Assembly: GCF_027920805.1 (NCBI RefSeq)
Contig: NZ_JANWOI010000003.1
Span: forward strand, 310,001-374,000
Source: Govania unica
GTDB taxonomy: Bacteria > Pseudomonadota > Alphaproteobacteria > Sphingomonadales > Govanellaceae
Length of the DNA stretch: 64,000 nucleotides
Direction of reading: 5' to 3'
Positions 34,534 through 43,358 of this stretch are shown one piece after another. Within the stretch, counting starts at the first letter, position 1. Every line of letters begins with the position of its first letter. The notes under the pieces are model-generated. The model had not been told where the DNA came from. It saw nothing but the letters and a program-made list of their open reading frames with translations, and did no database searches. The translations under genes were made by a program, and so were the position numbers.

Positions 34534-36830
34534 CCCGTCTTTCTAAAGTCCCTCTCACCGATCATCCGTTGACGCGGCGCAATTTCCTGATTGTCAGCAT
34601 GGGGGCCGGGGTGGCGTTCGGATTTGCCGGGGTGGCCATCGCGGCGCTGGATCCGGCGAGCCCGGATCAGCAGCCGCCCGCGCCCGGAGTCGAGCCGAGC
34701 TTATGGTTTGGGATCGACCCCGAAGGCACTGTGACCGTCAATATCATCCGCGCCGAAATGGGCCAGCATGTGGGCACGTCCATCGCCCGTATTCTCGCCG
34801 ATGAGCTTGAGGCGGATTGGAGCAAGGTACGCATCACCCATGTGGATTCGGCGGCCAAATGGGGGCTGATGGTGACGGGCGGCAGTTGGTCGGTGTGGCA
34901 GAGCTACCCTATATATAGCCGCGCAGGTGCCGCCGGGCGGATTGCCTTGATCGAGGCCGGGGCCAAAATTCTTGGCGTCTCCCCGGATGCCTGCGTGGCC
35001 AGAAATGGCGCGGTGGTCGCGGGCGGACGGTCGGTGACTTATGGCGATATCGTCAAACGCGGCGAGATCACGCGGGTGTTCACGCCGGAGGAGATGGAAA
35101 AGCTGCCGCTGAAGCCGGTCGCCGAGCGAAAACTGATCGGGAAACCGGTTGAAGAGATTGATATTGCCGCGAAAATCAACGGTACCGCTTTATATGGCAT
35201 CGACGCCAAGGTGCCCGGCATGGTTTATGCGCGGCCGAAAATGCCGCCGACGCGCAATGGGTCAAAGGTGGTGTCGGTCGATGAGTCCGCCGCCCGCAAG
35301 GTTAAAGGCTTTCTGCGCACGATCACGCTGGATGATCCGTCGGACACGGTGCCGGGCTGGGTCATGGTCATTGCTGAAAGTTACCCGGCAGCCATTCGGG
35401 CCACCGACCTGTTGCGCGTGACCTGGACCGCGGGGCCCGGTGCCGATGTTTCGGAAAAAGACATTCAGGACCGGTCGGTCAAGCTGATTGCCACTCCCGA
35501 TGCCGGGGGCGTTCTGGATACCGGCGGCGGCGATACGGCGGCGGCGTTCAAAGCGGCGAAATCGAGCTTTGAACAGACCTATACGACATCGAGCGTGCTC
35601 CATTTTCAGCTTGAGCCGGTCAATGCCCTGGCCTTTGAAAAGGACGGCATGTTCGAGATCCATACCGGCAACCAGTGGCAAAGTCTGATCCTGCCGACTC
35701 TGGCCAAGGCGCTCCGGCGACCTGAGTCCGAGATTGTGATGCGGACTTATCTGCTGGGCGGCGGATTCGGGCGGCGGCTTTCGGGCGACTATGCGGTCCC
35801 GGCGGCTTTGGCGTCGCAGGCGCTTGGCCGTCCGGTGAAGATGATTCTCACTCGGGAGGATGATATCCGCTTCGATACCATTCGCTCGCCCTCGGTTCAG
35901 ACCCTGCGCATGGCGTTTGACGGGGCCGGGCGGGTCACGGCCATGGTGCATGATGCGGCGGCCGGATGGCCGACTCAGATCTGGGCCCCGTTTTTCATGC
36001 CGAAAGGGGTGAATGGGGTGCCCTATGATCCGTTCTCCAGTTCCGGCGCGGATCATTGGTATGAGGTCGGGGTGCAGAAAGTGCGGGCGATTTCCAATGA
36101 TCTCGCCAATACGACCTATCGTCCGGGCTGGCTGCGCTCGGTCGGGTCGGGCTGGGTCAACTGGGCGCTTGAAAGCTTCATGGATGAGGCGGCGCGGTAT
36201 CTGAAACTCGATCCGGTGGCGTTCCGGCTCAAGCTTTTGACGGGGGCGGGCCGCAATGCGGGGTCCGCGCCGAATGCCGTCGGCGGGGCCAAACGTCAGG
36301 CCAATGTGGTGCGTTTGGCGGCGGAACGGGCGGGTTGGGGGCAGAAACTGCCGCCTGATACCGGGCTTGGCCTTGCCACAAGCTTTGGACAGGAACGCAA
36401 TATGCCGACCTGGGGGGCCTGTGTGGCCCGGGTTCGGGTTGATCGCAAGACCGGCATGGTGTTTGTCGAAAAACTGACCATCGTCATGGATGCCGGGACC
36501 ATCGTTGACCCGGACGGGGCCCTTGCCCAGACCGAGGGGGCGGCGCTTTGGGGGCTCAGCATGGCGCTTCATGAGGGGACGGAATTCGTCAAGGGCCGGG
36601 CAAAGGCAACGAATCTAGATAGTTACACCCCGCTCCGGATGGCAGACGTGCCGGAACTTGATATCAGTTTCGTGGAAAGTCAGGAGGTTCCGGTGGGTTT
36701 GGGCGAACCGGCCACGACCCTGACGGCCCCCGCGATAGCGAACGCGATCCATGCCGCGGTAGGGGTAAGATTGCGCCATATTCCCATAAAGCCGGAGGCT
36801 GTTCTGGCCGCACTCAAGATAAAGGGCTGA
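34530..36830 (+). CDS. Molybdopterin subunit of an IorB-like aldehyde/N-heterocycle dehydrogenase
   Basis: 766 residues with a twin-arginine signal (LTRRNFLIVSMGAG, residues 14-27), consistent with export of a folded Moco enzyme. Family marks are LLGGGFGRRLSGDY in the molybdopterin-binding domain, the GSGWVNWALESFMDEAA region and GLGEPATTLTAPA carrying the catalytic glutamate. It hydroxylates aldehydes or N-heteroaromatic rings. With the preceding cytochrome and 2Fe-2S genes it forms a three-subunit enzyme without an FAD subunit. The substrate cannot be set; nicotinate, isoquinoline and simple aldehydes are all known in the family. Confidence 0.92.
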   Translation: MTRLSKVPLTDHPLTRRNFLIVSMGAGVAFGFAGVAIAALDPASPDQQPPAPGVEPSLWFGIDPEGTVTVNIIRAEMGQHVGTSIARILADELEADWSKVRITHVDSAAKWGLMVTGGSWSVWQSYPIYSRAGAAGRIALIEAGAKILGVSPDACVARNGAVVAGGRSVTYGDIVKRGEITRVFTPEEMEKLPLKPVAERKLIGKPVEEIDIAAKINGTALYGIDAKVPGMVYARPKMPPTRNGSKVVSVDESAARKVKGFLRTITLDDPSDTVPGWVMVIAESYPAAIRATDLLRVTWTAGPGADVSEKDIQDRSVKLIATPDAGGVLDTGGGDTAAAFKAAKSSFEQTYTTSSVLHFQLEPVNALAFEKDGMFEIHTGNQWQSLILPTLAKALRRPESEIVMRTYLLGGGFGRRLSGDYAVPAALASQALGRPVKMILTREDDIRFDTIRSPSVQTLRMAFDGAGRVTAMVHDAAAGWPTQIWAPFFMPKGVNGVPYDPFSSSGADHWYEVGVQKVRAISNDLANTTYRPGWLRSVGSGWVNWALESFMDEAARYLKLDPVAFRLKLLTGAGRNAGSAPNAVGGAKRQANVVRLAAERAGWGQKLPPDTGLGLATSFGQERNMPTWGACVARVRVDRKTGMVFVEKLTIVMDAGTIVDPDGALAQTEGAALWGLSMALHEGTEFVKGRAKATNLDSYTPLRMADVPELDISFVESQEVPVGLGEPATTLTAPAIANAIHAAVGVRLRHIPIKPEAVLAALKIKG

Positions 36831-36954
36831 TTGTCCCAATTTTCGAGCGGGAACAGGGTATATCTTGGCGAAAGTCTCTGTTACAAACTGCGTGCAGGTG
36901 GGTGGTGACATATATTCGCCGCCGCTTGTCTGATTTGTAACCGGAGACAACAGA

Positions 36955-37230
36955 ATGAACATTACCGAACTGACCGATCAGCTCGCCAGCGAACGCAACC
37001 TCAGCAAGACTGAAGCGCGTCAGACCATTGATGCTGTCCTGCAGGCGATTGTTGACGCCGCCAAGGCTGGCTCTGAAGTTTCTCTGCCAGGCTTCGGCAA
37101 GTTCAAGGTGCAGGACAAGCCGGAACGTGAAGGCCGTAACCCGGCGACCGGCGCGACCATGACCATCGCTGCCTCGCGCAAGCTGAGCTTCACCCCCGCC
37201 AAGGCCGTTAAGGATGCTCTGAACGCCTAA
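36955..37230 (+). CDS. HU-family DNA-binding protein
   Basis: 91 residues with the HU/IHF fold: N-terminal helices (MNITELTDQLASERNLSKTE) and the beta-arm region GFGKFKVQDKPEREGRNPATG, where the proline at the arm tip is in RNPATG. It bends and compacts DNA in the nucleoid. GGAG lies eight bases before the ATG. The gene is followed by a very strong terminator and is a single transcription unit. Confidence 0.95.
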   Translation: MNITELTDQLASERNLSKTEARQTIDAVLQAIVDAAKAGSEVSLPGFGKFKVQDKPEREGRNPATGATMTIAASRKLSFTPAKAVKDALNA

Positions 37231-37269
37231 TTGGGGACTGCCTGATTTCTCCGAAATCAGGGGGATTTC

Positions 37270-37311
37270 AAGGGGGACATGGTCTAGGCCATGTCCCCCT
37301 TGTTCTTTTTG
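37270..37311 (+). terminator. Terminator after the HU gene
   Basis: AAGGGGGACATGG / CCATGTCCCCCTT stem with a short TCTAGG-side loop, followed by GTTCTTTTT. It starts about 40 bases past the stop codon. Confidence 0.92.
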
Positions 37312-37382
37312 ACGATAGCAAGATACCATTGGCTCCGGTCATGATGTTTGCTGCATGACCTAAGTTAAAAAAATATAATCGT

Positions 37383-38282
37383 ATGGGGGTGGGCGTGTCG
37401 GATCAGCAACTGCAGATTATCAATTTCATGGTTGTGCCGTTCGGGCTGATGGCCATCATGGTCAGCCTGGGGTTGTCGCTGACGGTTGGAGACTTCCGCC
37501 GGTTGCTGGATAATCCGCGTCCGGTGACCGTCGGTCTGGGCGGGCAGTTGATTCTGATGCCTGCGCTTGGCTGGTGCGTTGCATATCTGTTCCGTTTGCC
37601 TCCGGAACTGGCGGTGGGGCTTTTCATTCTCGCCTGCTCGCCTGCGGGCGTCACGTCGAACGCGCTCACCTATGCGGCCCGGGCCAATATCGCGCTTGCG
37701 GTGACGCTAACGGCGCTGTCGAGCGTGATCACGGTGTTCACGACGCCCTTTTTCGTTCAATGGGCGCTCAATCATTATTATGCCGCTGGTAGCGTGCCGG
37801 AGATGTCGATCTGGACCACGGTGTTGCAACTTGTGAAAGTGGCCGTATTGCCGGTGGCAGTGGGCATGATCATTCGCCATTTCCTGCCCGGCTGGGCAGC
37901 GCGGGCCGGGGTCTGGCTGCGTCCGGCGTCGATGATCATTTTGATTTTCGTCATCGTGTTTTCGCTTTTGGCCAATGCGCAGCTGGTGTGGAACAGCCTG
38001 TTGACGGCGGGTCCCGCGGCCTGGGTCCTGAACGTTCTGGCCATGGCGACGGGGCTTGGCATTGCGACCCTCGCCGGGCTTAACCGCGAGGATCGGCTGA
38101 CGGTGGCCATTGAGGTCGGCGTTCACAATGCGACGCTTGCGACCTTTGTGACCATGAGCGTTCTTGGCAGTCTGGAGCTTGCGATCACCCCGACCATCTA
38201 CGGGGCCATCATGGTCATCAATGCCTCGATCCTGATCCGATATCTGCGCCGCCGGGCCAGAAAAGCGGCGCTGGCCGAGTAG
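37383..38282 (+). CDS. BASS-family (bile acid:sodium symporter-like) transporter
   Basis: 299 residues with about nine to ten membrane segments. Recognisable BASS features are FILACSPAGVTSNALTYAAR near residues 80-98 and GVHNATLATFVTM in the second repeat. Such sodium symporters import organic acids and sterol-like anions. An in-frame GTG at 37395 is an alternative start. It ends three bases from the convergent LysR gene. The substrate is unknown. Confidence 0.88.
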   Translation: MGVGVSDQQLQIINFMVVPFGLMAIMVSLGLSLTVGDFRRLLDNPRPVTVGLGGQLILMPALGWCVAYLFRLPPELAVGLFILACSPAGVTSNALTYAARANIALAVTLTALSSVITVFTTPFFVQWALNHYYAAGSVPEMSIWTTVLQLVKVAVLPVAVGMIIRHFLPGWAARAGVWLRPASMIILIFVIVFSLLANAQLVWNSLLTAGPAAWVLNVLAMATGLGIATLAGLNREDRLTVAIEVGVHNATLATFVTMSVLGSLELAITPTIYGAIMVINASILIRYLRRRARKAALAE

Positions 38283-38285
38283 GGC

Positions 38286-39176
38286 TCAGGGCGTGGTGGC
38301 CAGTTCCTGTTGCAGAAAGGCGATCAGGGTGGTGACCTTGCGTCTTTGGTGGCTGCGGTCGGGGTAGGCGGCCCAGATCACCTGATCCTCCGGTCGCTCC
38401 GCCGTCAGGATTTCCACGAGCCGGTTATTCGCGATATGATCGCGCACGTAAAAGTCGGGCAATTGACAGATGCCAAGGCCGTTCAAGGCGGCGTCGAGCA
38501 CGGCGAAACCGCTGTTGCAGCGCCAGCGCGCGGGTGGGCGAATCTGGGTTTCCTGCCCGTTGCCGTTGAACAGCCAGCGGTCGGCGGAGCCAAGCAGGCA
38601 GTTATGGTTATGGAGATCGAACACCGAGGCGGGCACCCCATGGGCTTTGAGATAGTCCGGCGCGGCGCAGAGATGCAGCGAGCGCGAGCCGAGCGGCTTC
38701 CTGTGCAGCCGGGCGTCGAACATATCGCCGCTGCGCACGCCCATGTCCATGCCGTCGGCGACCAGATCGAGCAGGCGATTGGTCAGTTCGATATCCACAG
38801 TGATTCGCGGGTAACGGGCGATGAAGCGATTGATCACCGGCACCAGGGTGCGCTCGCCGTAAGATACGGAACAGGTGAGGCGCAGTTGCCCTTCAAGGGC
38901 GTTATCTTCGGCGGCAACACTTTCAAAAGCGGCTTCGCGATCGTCGATCAGGCGGCGGCTCCGGTCGAGAAACTGGCGTCCGGCTTCGGTCAGGCTGACG
39001 CGGCGGGTGGTGCGGATCAGCAGCTGCGCTCCCAAGCGGGCCTCAAGACTGCCGATTTCCCGGCTTACCTGCGATACGGATAGCCCGAGGCGCGCGCCGG
39101 CACGGGTGAAGCTGCCGGTTTCGGCAACCGCCACAAACATATCGACACCACGCCAGCGATCGAGGAAGCTTTTCAT
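38286..39176 (-). CDS. LysR-family transcriptional regulator
   Basis: 296 residues with the N-terminal LysR helix-turn-helix (MFVAVAETGSFTRAGARLGLSVSQVSREIGSLE split over residues 13-45) and a periplasmic-binding-protein-like effector domain. It is of the CrgA/DsdC-like group (phrases such as LTCSVSYGERTLVPVINRF). It is divergent from the class III alcohol dehydrogenase gene with 94 bases between starts, so regulation of that gene and itself is plausible. The effector is unknown. Confidence 0.9.
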   Translation of the reverse strand: MKSFLDRWRGVDMFVAVAETGSFTRAGARLGLSVSQVSREIGSLEARLGAQLLIRTTRRVSLTEAGRQFLDRSRRLIDDREAAFESVAAEDNALEGQLRLTCSVSYGERTLVPVINRFIARYPRITVDIELTNRLLDLVADGMDMGVRSGDMFDARLHRKPLGSRSLHLCAAPDYLKAHGVPASVFDLHNHNCLLGSADRWLFNGNGQETQIRPPARWRCNSGFAVLDAALNGLGICQLPDFYVRDHIANNRLVEILTAERPEDQVIWAAYPDRSHQRRKVTTLIAFLQQELATTP

Positions 39177-39270
39177 TATTGCCTGATATGCAAAAGTATT
39201 TTGATAAAAGGCAGGATTGTCCCTTGATGAAAAAAAGTCTAGCTATTTTCCTAACAGGAGATGACGCATC

Positions 39271-40380
39271 ATGAAAACACGTGCCGCTGTCGCTTTCGAA
39301 GCGAAAAAGCCATTGGAAATCGTCGAGCTGGACCTTGAGGGGCCGAAAGCGGGCGAGGTTCTGGTTGAAATCATGGCAACCGGTATTTGCCATACCGATG
39401 CTTATACGCTCGACGGGTTCGACAGCGAGGGCATTTTCCCGTCGGTTCTCGGCCATGAAGGGGCCGGCATCGTGCGGGAGATCGGCGCGGGCGTCACCAG
39501 CGTCAAGCCGGGCGATCATGTGATTCCGCTCTATACGCCGGAGTGCCGTCAGTGCAAATCCTGCCTCAGTGGCAAGACCAATCTTTGTACAGCGATCCGT
39601 GCGACTCAGGGCAAAGGGCTGATGCCGGACGGCACGACGCGCTTTTCCTATAAAGGTCAGCCGATCTATCACTATATGGGCTGTTCGACTTTTTCGAATT
39701 TCACTGTGCTGCCGGAAATCGCCGTGGCGAAAATCCGCGAAGACGCGCCGTTTGATAAAAGCTGTTATATCGGCTGCGGCGTGACCACCGGCGTCGGTGC
39801 CGTGATCAACACCGCGAAGGTCGAGCCGGGCTCGAATGTGATCGTGTTCGGTCTCGGCGGCATCGGGCTCAATGTCATTCAGGCGGCGCGGATGGTTGGG
39901 GCCGATAAGATCGTTGGCGTCGATATCAATGACAGCAAGGAAGAATGGGGCCGTCGCTTTGGCATGACCCATTTCGTCAATCCGCTGAAGGTCGAAGGCG
40001 ATATCGTGCAGCATCTGGTGGCGCTCACCGATGGCGGCGCGGATTACACTTTTGATTGCACCGGCAACACCACGGTCATGCGTCAGGCGCTTGAGGCCTG
40101 TCATCGCGGTTGGGGCGTGTCAGTTGTGATCGGCGTGGCCGAAGCGGGCAAGGAAATCAGCACCCGTCCGTTCCAGCTGGTGACCGGGCGTGTCTGGAAG
40201 GGCTCGGCCTTTGGCGGCGCACGCGGCCGCACCGATGTGCCGAAGATCGTCGACTGGTACATGAACGGCAAGATCGAGATCGACCCGATGATCACTCATG
40301 TGTTGTCGCTGGAAGACATCAACAAGGGCTTTGACCTGATGCATGAAGGCAAATCGATCCGCTCCGTCGTGGTGTTCTGA
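39271..40380 (+). CDS. frmA: S-(hydroxymethyl)glutathione dehydrogenase / class III alcohol dehydrogenase
   Basis: 369-residue zinc-dependent medium-chain dehydrogenase. It has the class III pattern throughout: [20 protein letters not shown], the catalytic zinc cysteine in [18 protein letters not shown], structural zinc cysteines in [31 protein letters not shown] for NAD binding, and [14 protein letters not shown]. It oxidises the formaldehyde-glutathione adduct in the cytoplasm. AGGAG lies upstream of the ATG. No S-formylglutathione hydrolase gene is adjacent. Confidence 0.96.
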   Translation: MKTRAAVAFEAKKPLEIVELDLEGPKAGEVLVEIMATGICHTDAYTLDGFDSEGIFPSVLGHEGAGIVREIGAGVTSVKPGDHVIPLYTPECRQCKSCLSGKTNLCTAIRATQGKGLMPDGTTRFSYKGQPIYHYMGCSTFSNFTVLPEIAVAKIREDAPFDKSCYIGCGVTTGVGAVINTAKVEPGSNVIVFGLGGIGLNVIQAARMVGADKIVGVDINDSKEEWGRRFGMTHFVNPLKVEGDIVQHLVALTDGGADYTFDCTGNTTVMRQALEACHRGWGVSVVIGVAEAGKEISTRPFQLVTGRVWKGSAFGGARGRTDVPKIVDWYMNGKIEIDPMITHVLSLEDINKGFDLMHEGKSIRSVVVF

Positions 40381-40386
40381 CGGCAA

Positions 40387-41556
40387 TCAGGGCGGACGTT
40401 TGCGGGTCAGGTTCTGATAGTAATCGAAGAGATGCGCGAAATGCTGTTCCGGAGGACCGATCCGCAGATGTGCCGCTTCATAGGCACGTGCGGAGAGGTT
40501 CTGCCGGTTGCGTTTTAAAAGATTGAGGATGGCACTGGCCGCGGCCATGGCATCCCCGGTGGTGTAAATTTCGGCATAATCGATTTCGGCGAGATCGGCG
40601 GCGCCACCGACGTCGGGGACAATAATCGGCACGCCGGCCGAAAGCGCTTCGGCGGCCACAAGTCCAAAAGTTTCCGAGGCGCAGCCATGAAACAGCGCAT
40701 CGGAACTTGCGAGCATATGTGACAATCGCCACCTGTCGTCGATCTCACCCGCGAGATAGACATGGGGCACGTGGCTGGCCTTGCGTTCGGTCAGGGCGCG
40801 CGAGATGCCATCGCCGACGATAAAAAGGCCGACCGGACGATGACCGTTGGCGATGCCCACGGCTTCGATCAGAACGTTCAATCTTTTTTCCGGATGATGG
40901 CGGCCGATGCTGATCAGCAAACTGGCTTCGGGGCCAAGTCCGCAGTGCGCAAGCATATCCCGGCGCAGCGCGGGGGAGCGCATTTCAGGGCTGAACAATC
41001 TGTGATCGACGCCAAGCGGTACGGCCATCGGCGGGCGCAGATTGAATCCGGCGAAGCGTTTGGCCAGCCATTCCCCGGCCACAAGCGTGGCGTCGAACTC
41101 GGAACTCAGCCGACGCAGGTAAGCCCAGAATGCGCTGCACACCCAGTCGATGCGGGCTCGTGACACAAGCGTGTCGAGAAAGACATGGGCATAAGATGCC
41201 ACGGGGTCGGCATGCATGAATAAGGTGCGGGTGGCCTTGCCTTTCCAGTTGCGCACGATCCAGGCGCCGCGCCAGGGCGAGGAGGCTTCGACCACATCGG
41301 GTTGTTCGCGGTCGAGAATGCTGTGAATGATGTTTTTGTTCCAGAACATATGATAACGGGCATCAAACGGCAGATGCGGTGATTTGATCCAGATGATGCG
41401 CCCGCCCTCGCGGTCTTCGGTGCCATCCTGCTGGCCCGGGGCGAGGATGACGATTTCATGGCCCAGTTTTTTTCCAGCGGCGAGTTTCTGGTGGATATAG
41501 GTGCGGACGCCGCCTCCCTGAGCACTGTAAAATTCAGCCACGTCGATGATTTTCAT
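40387..41556 (-). CDS. GT4-type glycosyltransferase, cluster A copy (paired with 58.4 kb)
   Basis: 389-residue retaining GT-B glycosyltransferase. The N-terminal domain opens MKIIDVAEFYSAQGGGVRTY, and the donor-binding C-terminal domain has LISIGRHHPEKRLNVLIEA and the GCASETFGLVAAEALSAGVP motif with the family glutamates. It is closely related to the gene at 58448-59656, with long identical stretches such as VEASSPWRGAWIVRNW. It is the last gene of cluster A, 17 bases after DUF2141. Sugar and acceptor are unknown; its association with an LptF-type permease points to a lipid-linked acceptor. Confidence 0.88.
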   Translation of the reverse strand: MKIIDVAEFYSAQGGGVRTYIHQKLAAGKKLGHEIVILAPGQQDGTEDREGGRIIWIKSPHLPFDARYHMFWNKNIIHSILDREQPDVVEASSPWRGAWIVRNWKGKATRTLFMHADPVASYAHVFLDTLVSRARIDWVCSAFWAYLRRLSSEFDATLVAGEWLAKRFAGFNLRPPMAVPLGVDHRLFSPEMRSPALRRDMLAHCGLGPEASLLISIGRHHPEKRLNVLIEAVGIANGHRPVGLFIVGDGISRALTERKASHVPHVYLAGEIDDRWRLSHMLASSDALFHGCASETFGLVAAEALSAGVPIIVPDVGGAADLAEIDYAEIYTTGDAMAAASAILNLLKRNRQNLSARAYEAAHLRIGPPEQHFAHLFDYYQNLTRKRPP

Positions 41557-41573
41557 GACAGGCCTCGACTCTG

Positions 41574-42119
41574 TTATTGCGGGTGTTTTACCGGTTCAGG
41601 TTTCAGGCCGTTCAAGTAATTCAGGGTGATGTTGAGGGTCGTGAGATTGGTCGTTACGTCGAAAGTGGCCTTGGCGACGTCGGGCTTTGAAAGACCAAGG
41701 CGCGGGTTGTTGGGAAAACCGACGCCATCATTGAAGACGTTGAATTTGCCGTTGTTGTTTCGATCATGAAGGACAACAAGACTATAGCGTCCAGCACCGG
41801 GGGCCTCAACGCAAATTGCGACGGGGCCTTCGGGCGGTACGGGCACGTCGATCCGTTTGAACACGGCATTGCGGCTCAACAGATCCTGGCGACCCGCGAG
41901 AAAATCTTCTTTCTTGTCGGAGTAAAGCTCGACCCGGATTTGCCCCTTGCGATCTTTGAAGCCATTGACATGGACAAGAATTGCAGGTGTCCCGAGGTCC
42001 GTCTCGCAAGCTGCGGCTTCGGGGCCGAGAATTTGCGCGGCGTCTTCGGCAAAGACGTGTGATGCATAACTCAGGCTCAGACCAACGCTTAACCAGAATG
42101 TCGCGGCAGGACGATGCAT
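41574..42119 (-). CDS. DUF2141 secreted protein, cluster A copy
   Basis: 181 residues with an N-terminal signal peptide (ATFWLSVGLSLSYASHVFA) and a DUF2141 beta-sandwich. The conserved end of the domain holds HDRNNNGKFN followed by FNDGVGFPNNP, reminiscent of a calcium-binding loop. The start at 42119 shares one base with the permease stop (TGATG), indicating co-translation. It is presumably periplasmic. The paralogue at 57891-58430 has the same layout (HDRDYNKKF, FTDGVGFSNNP). DUF2141 has no assigned function; proximity suggests it assists lipid or glycan handling by the permease. Confidence 0.85.
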   Translation of the reverse strand: MHRPAATFWLSVGLSLSYASHVFAEDAAQILGPEAAACETDLGTPAILVHVNGFKDRKGQIRVELYSDKKEDFLAGRQDLLSRNAVFKRIDVPVPPEGPVAICVEAPGAGRYSLVVLHDRNNNGKFNVFNDGVGFPNNPRLGLSKPDVAKATFDVTTNLTTLNITLNYLNGLKPEPVKHPQ

Positions 42120-43336
42120 CAGCGGCTCCTTGTTGCATAGAATAGGCTCAGCAGGCTGTTGCGGACCCATTGCGCAAGCGAAGTGGCGGCATCGATGGTA
42201 GTGGTGACAAAACGATCAATGCTACCGACAATCAATCCACGTTGCTGCGTGAGTTGATAATAGGACCAGAGCGAAAGCATGCCGAGGACAGAGAGTGGAA
42301 TGGACTGGGCCAGGAGAGCGGTTGTTCGGCCGCTTGCCGCCATGAATTCTGCGGTATCCGCGAATTTCATAAAGGCAATCACCAGAACGAGCGCTACAAT
42401 AATTCCATAAGGCGTGCTGATGCGTTTTGGCGGTATGGCGAACAGCATGGCAATGGGTGGAAGAAACAAACAGAAAATGGCCTGCACAAGGCGGCGATAA
42501 AACTTGGCTATGGCGCTTTGACGGAGGGCTGTTGACGTTTCCGGATCATGACTGATGGACCAGAGTTCGGGCAAGGTATAGCTGGTCATTTTTACATGGG
42601 GAGCGAGCAGCTGCCCGGTCTTTTTCATTTTGATGTCGACGTCGAGATTATCAAATTTCAATGTTGCCGGATTTGTCTTCAGCGTACCGCTGCGAAACAA
42701 CATGCCATGCGAAAGCCTGAGTATAGGAATTTTCTGCAGGTCATCCAGAATAATGCGGCCACGTGGCGACGTGCCGACCCATGTTTCACCTTTTGGATCG
42801 GTGCGGCTGAAGAAAATGCCCCGGAGATCATTCGGCCCATTGCGTATGTCTTCAACGCGCATAATGAAGTTTTCACCAACGCGCGTAAATTCACCGGCAT
42901 TGATGGTGAAGCCGAGAATGCCTGCAGCGAGGTCACGATAGAGAAGTTGAAAAGCGCGTTCACCCCTAGGCTCAATGAATCCGACGAGTGCAAAATTTAT
43001 CACGCAGATAATAGCGGCAATCAGGTAAGGCATTTTTAAAAGCCGGCGTTCCGATATGCCGCTGTTGGTGACCATATCGAGTTCGTTCTGCAACGCAAAA
43101 CGTCGGAACGCCAGGCTGATCGACAGGAAAATGCCAATGGTCAGGCCAAGGCTGAGATATTCCGGAAGCAGACTTGCGAGCATTTCCCAGATGACCCGCA
43201 AGGGACCTCCGAGGGAGATTGCATAACGGAACAGTCGCAGCATGTTATCAAGCAACAACAGCATGATGGAGATGCTGACGGTCACTCCAAGTGGCCACAG
43301 GATGAGCCGCGTAATATATCGATCAATCAGCGACAT
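42119..43336 (-). CDS. LptF/LptG-type permease, cluster A copy
   Basis: 405 residues with the LptF/LptG (YjgP/YjgQ) layout: three N-terminal membrane helices (first at about 12-30), the coupling-helix region LAFRRFALQNELDMV, a periplasmic beta-jellyroll at about 125-265, and three more helices from about 285. LptF and LptG normally work as a pair with LptB and LptC to extract LPS. Here a single permease gene sits between glycosyltransferases and DUF2141 with no ATPase gene, so it may borrow LptB or move another lipid. The first half is very similar to the permease half of the fusion at 54.5 kb. Confidence 0.88.
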   Translation of the reverse strand: MSLIDRYITRLILWPLGVTVSISIMLLLLDNMLRLFRYAISLGGPLRVIWEMLASLLPEYLSLGLTIGIFLSISLAFRRFALQNELDMVTNSGISERRLLKMPYLIAAIICVINFALVGFIEPRGERAFQLLYRDLAAGILGFTINAGEFTRVGENFIMRVEDIRNGPNDLRGIFFSRTDPKGETWVGTSPRGRIILDDLQKIPILRLSHGMLFRSGTLKTNPATLKFDNLDVDIKMKKTGQLLAPHVKMTSYTLPELWSISHDPETSTALRQSAIAKFYRRLVQAIFCLFLPPIAMLFAIPPKRISTPYGIIVALVLVIAFMKFADTAEFMAASGRTTALLAQSIPLSVLGMLSLWSYYQLTQQRGLIVGSIDRFVTTTIDAATSLAQWVRNSLLSLFYATRSR

Positions 43337-43358
43337 TTTTCATCATGCTGTCTCCGTG

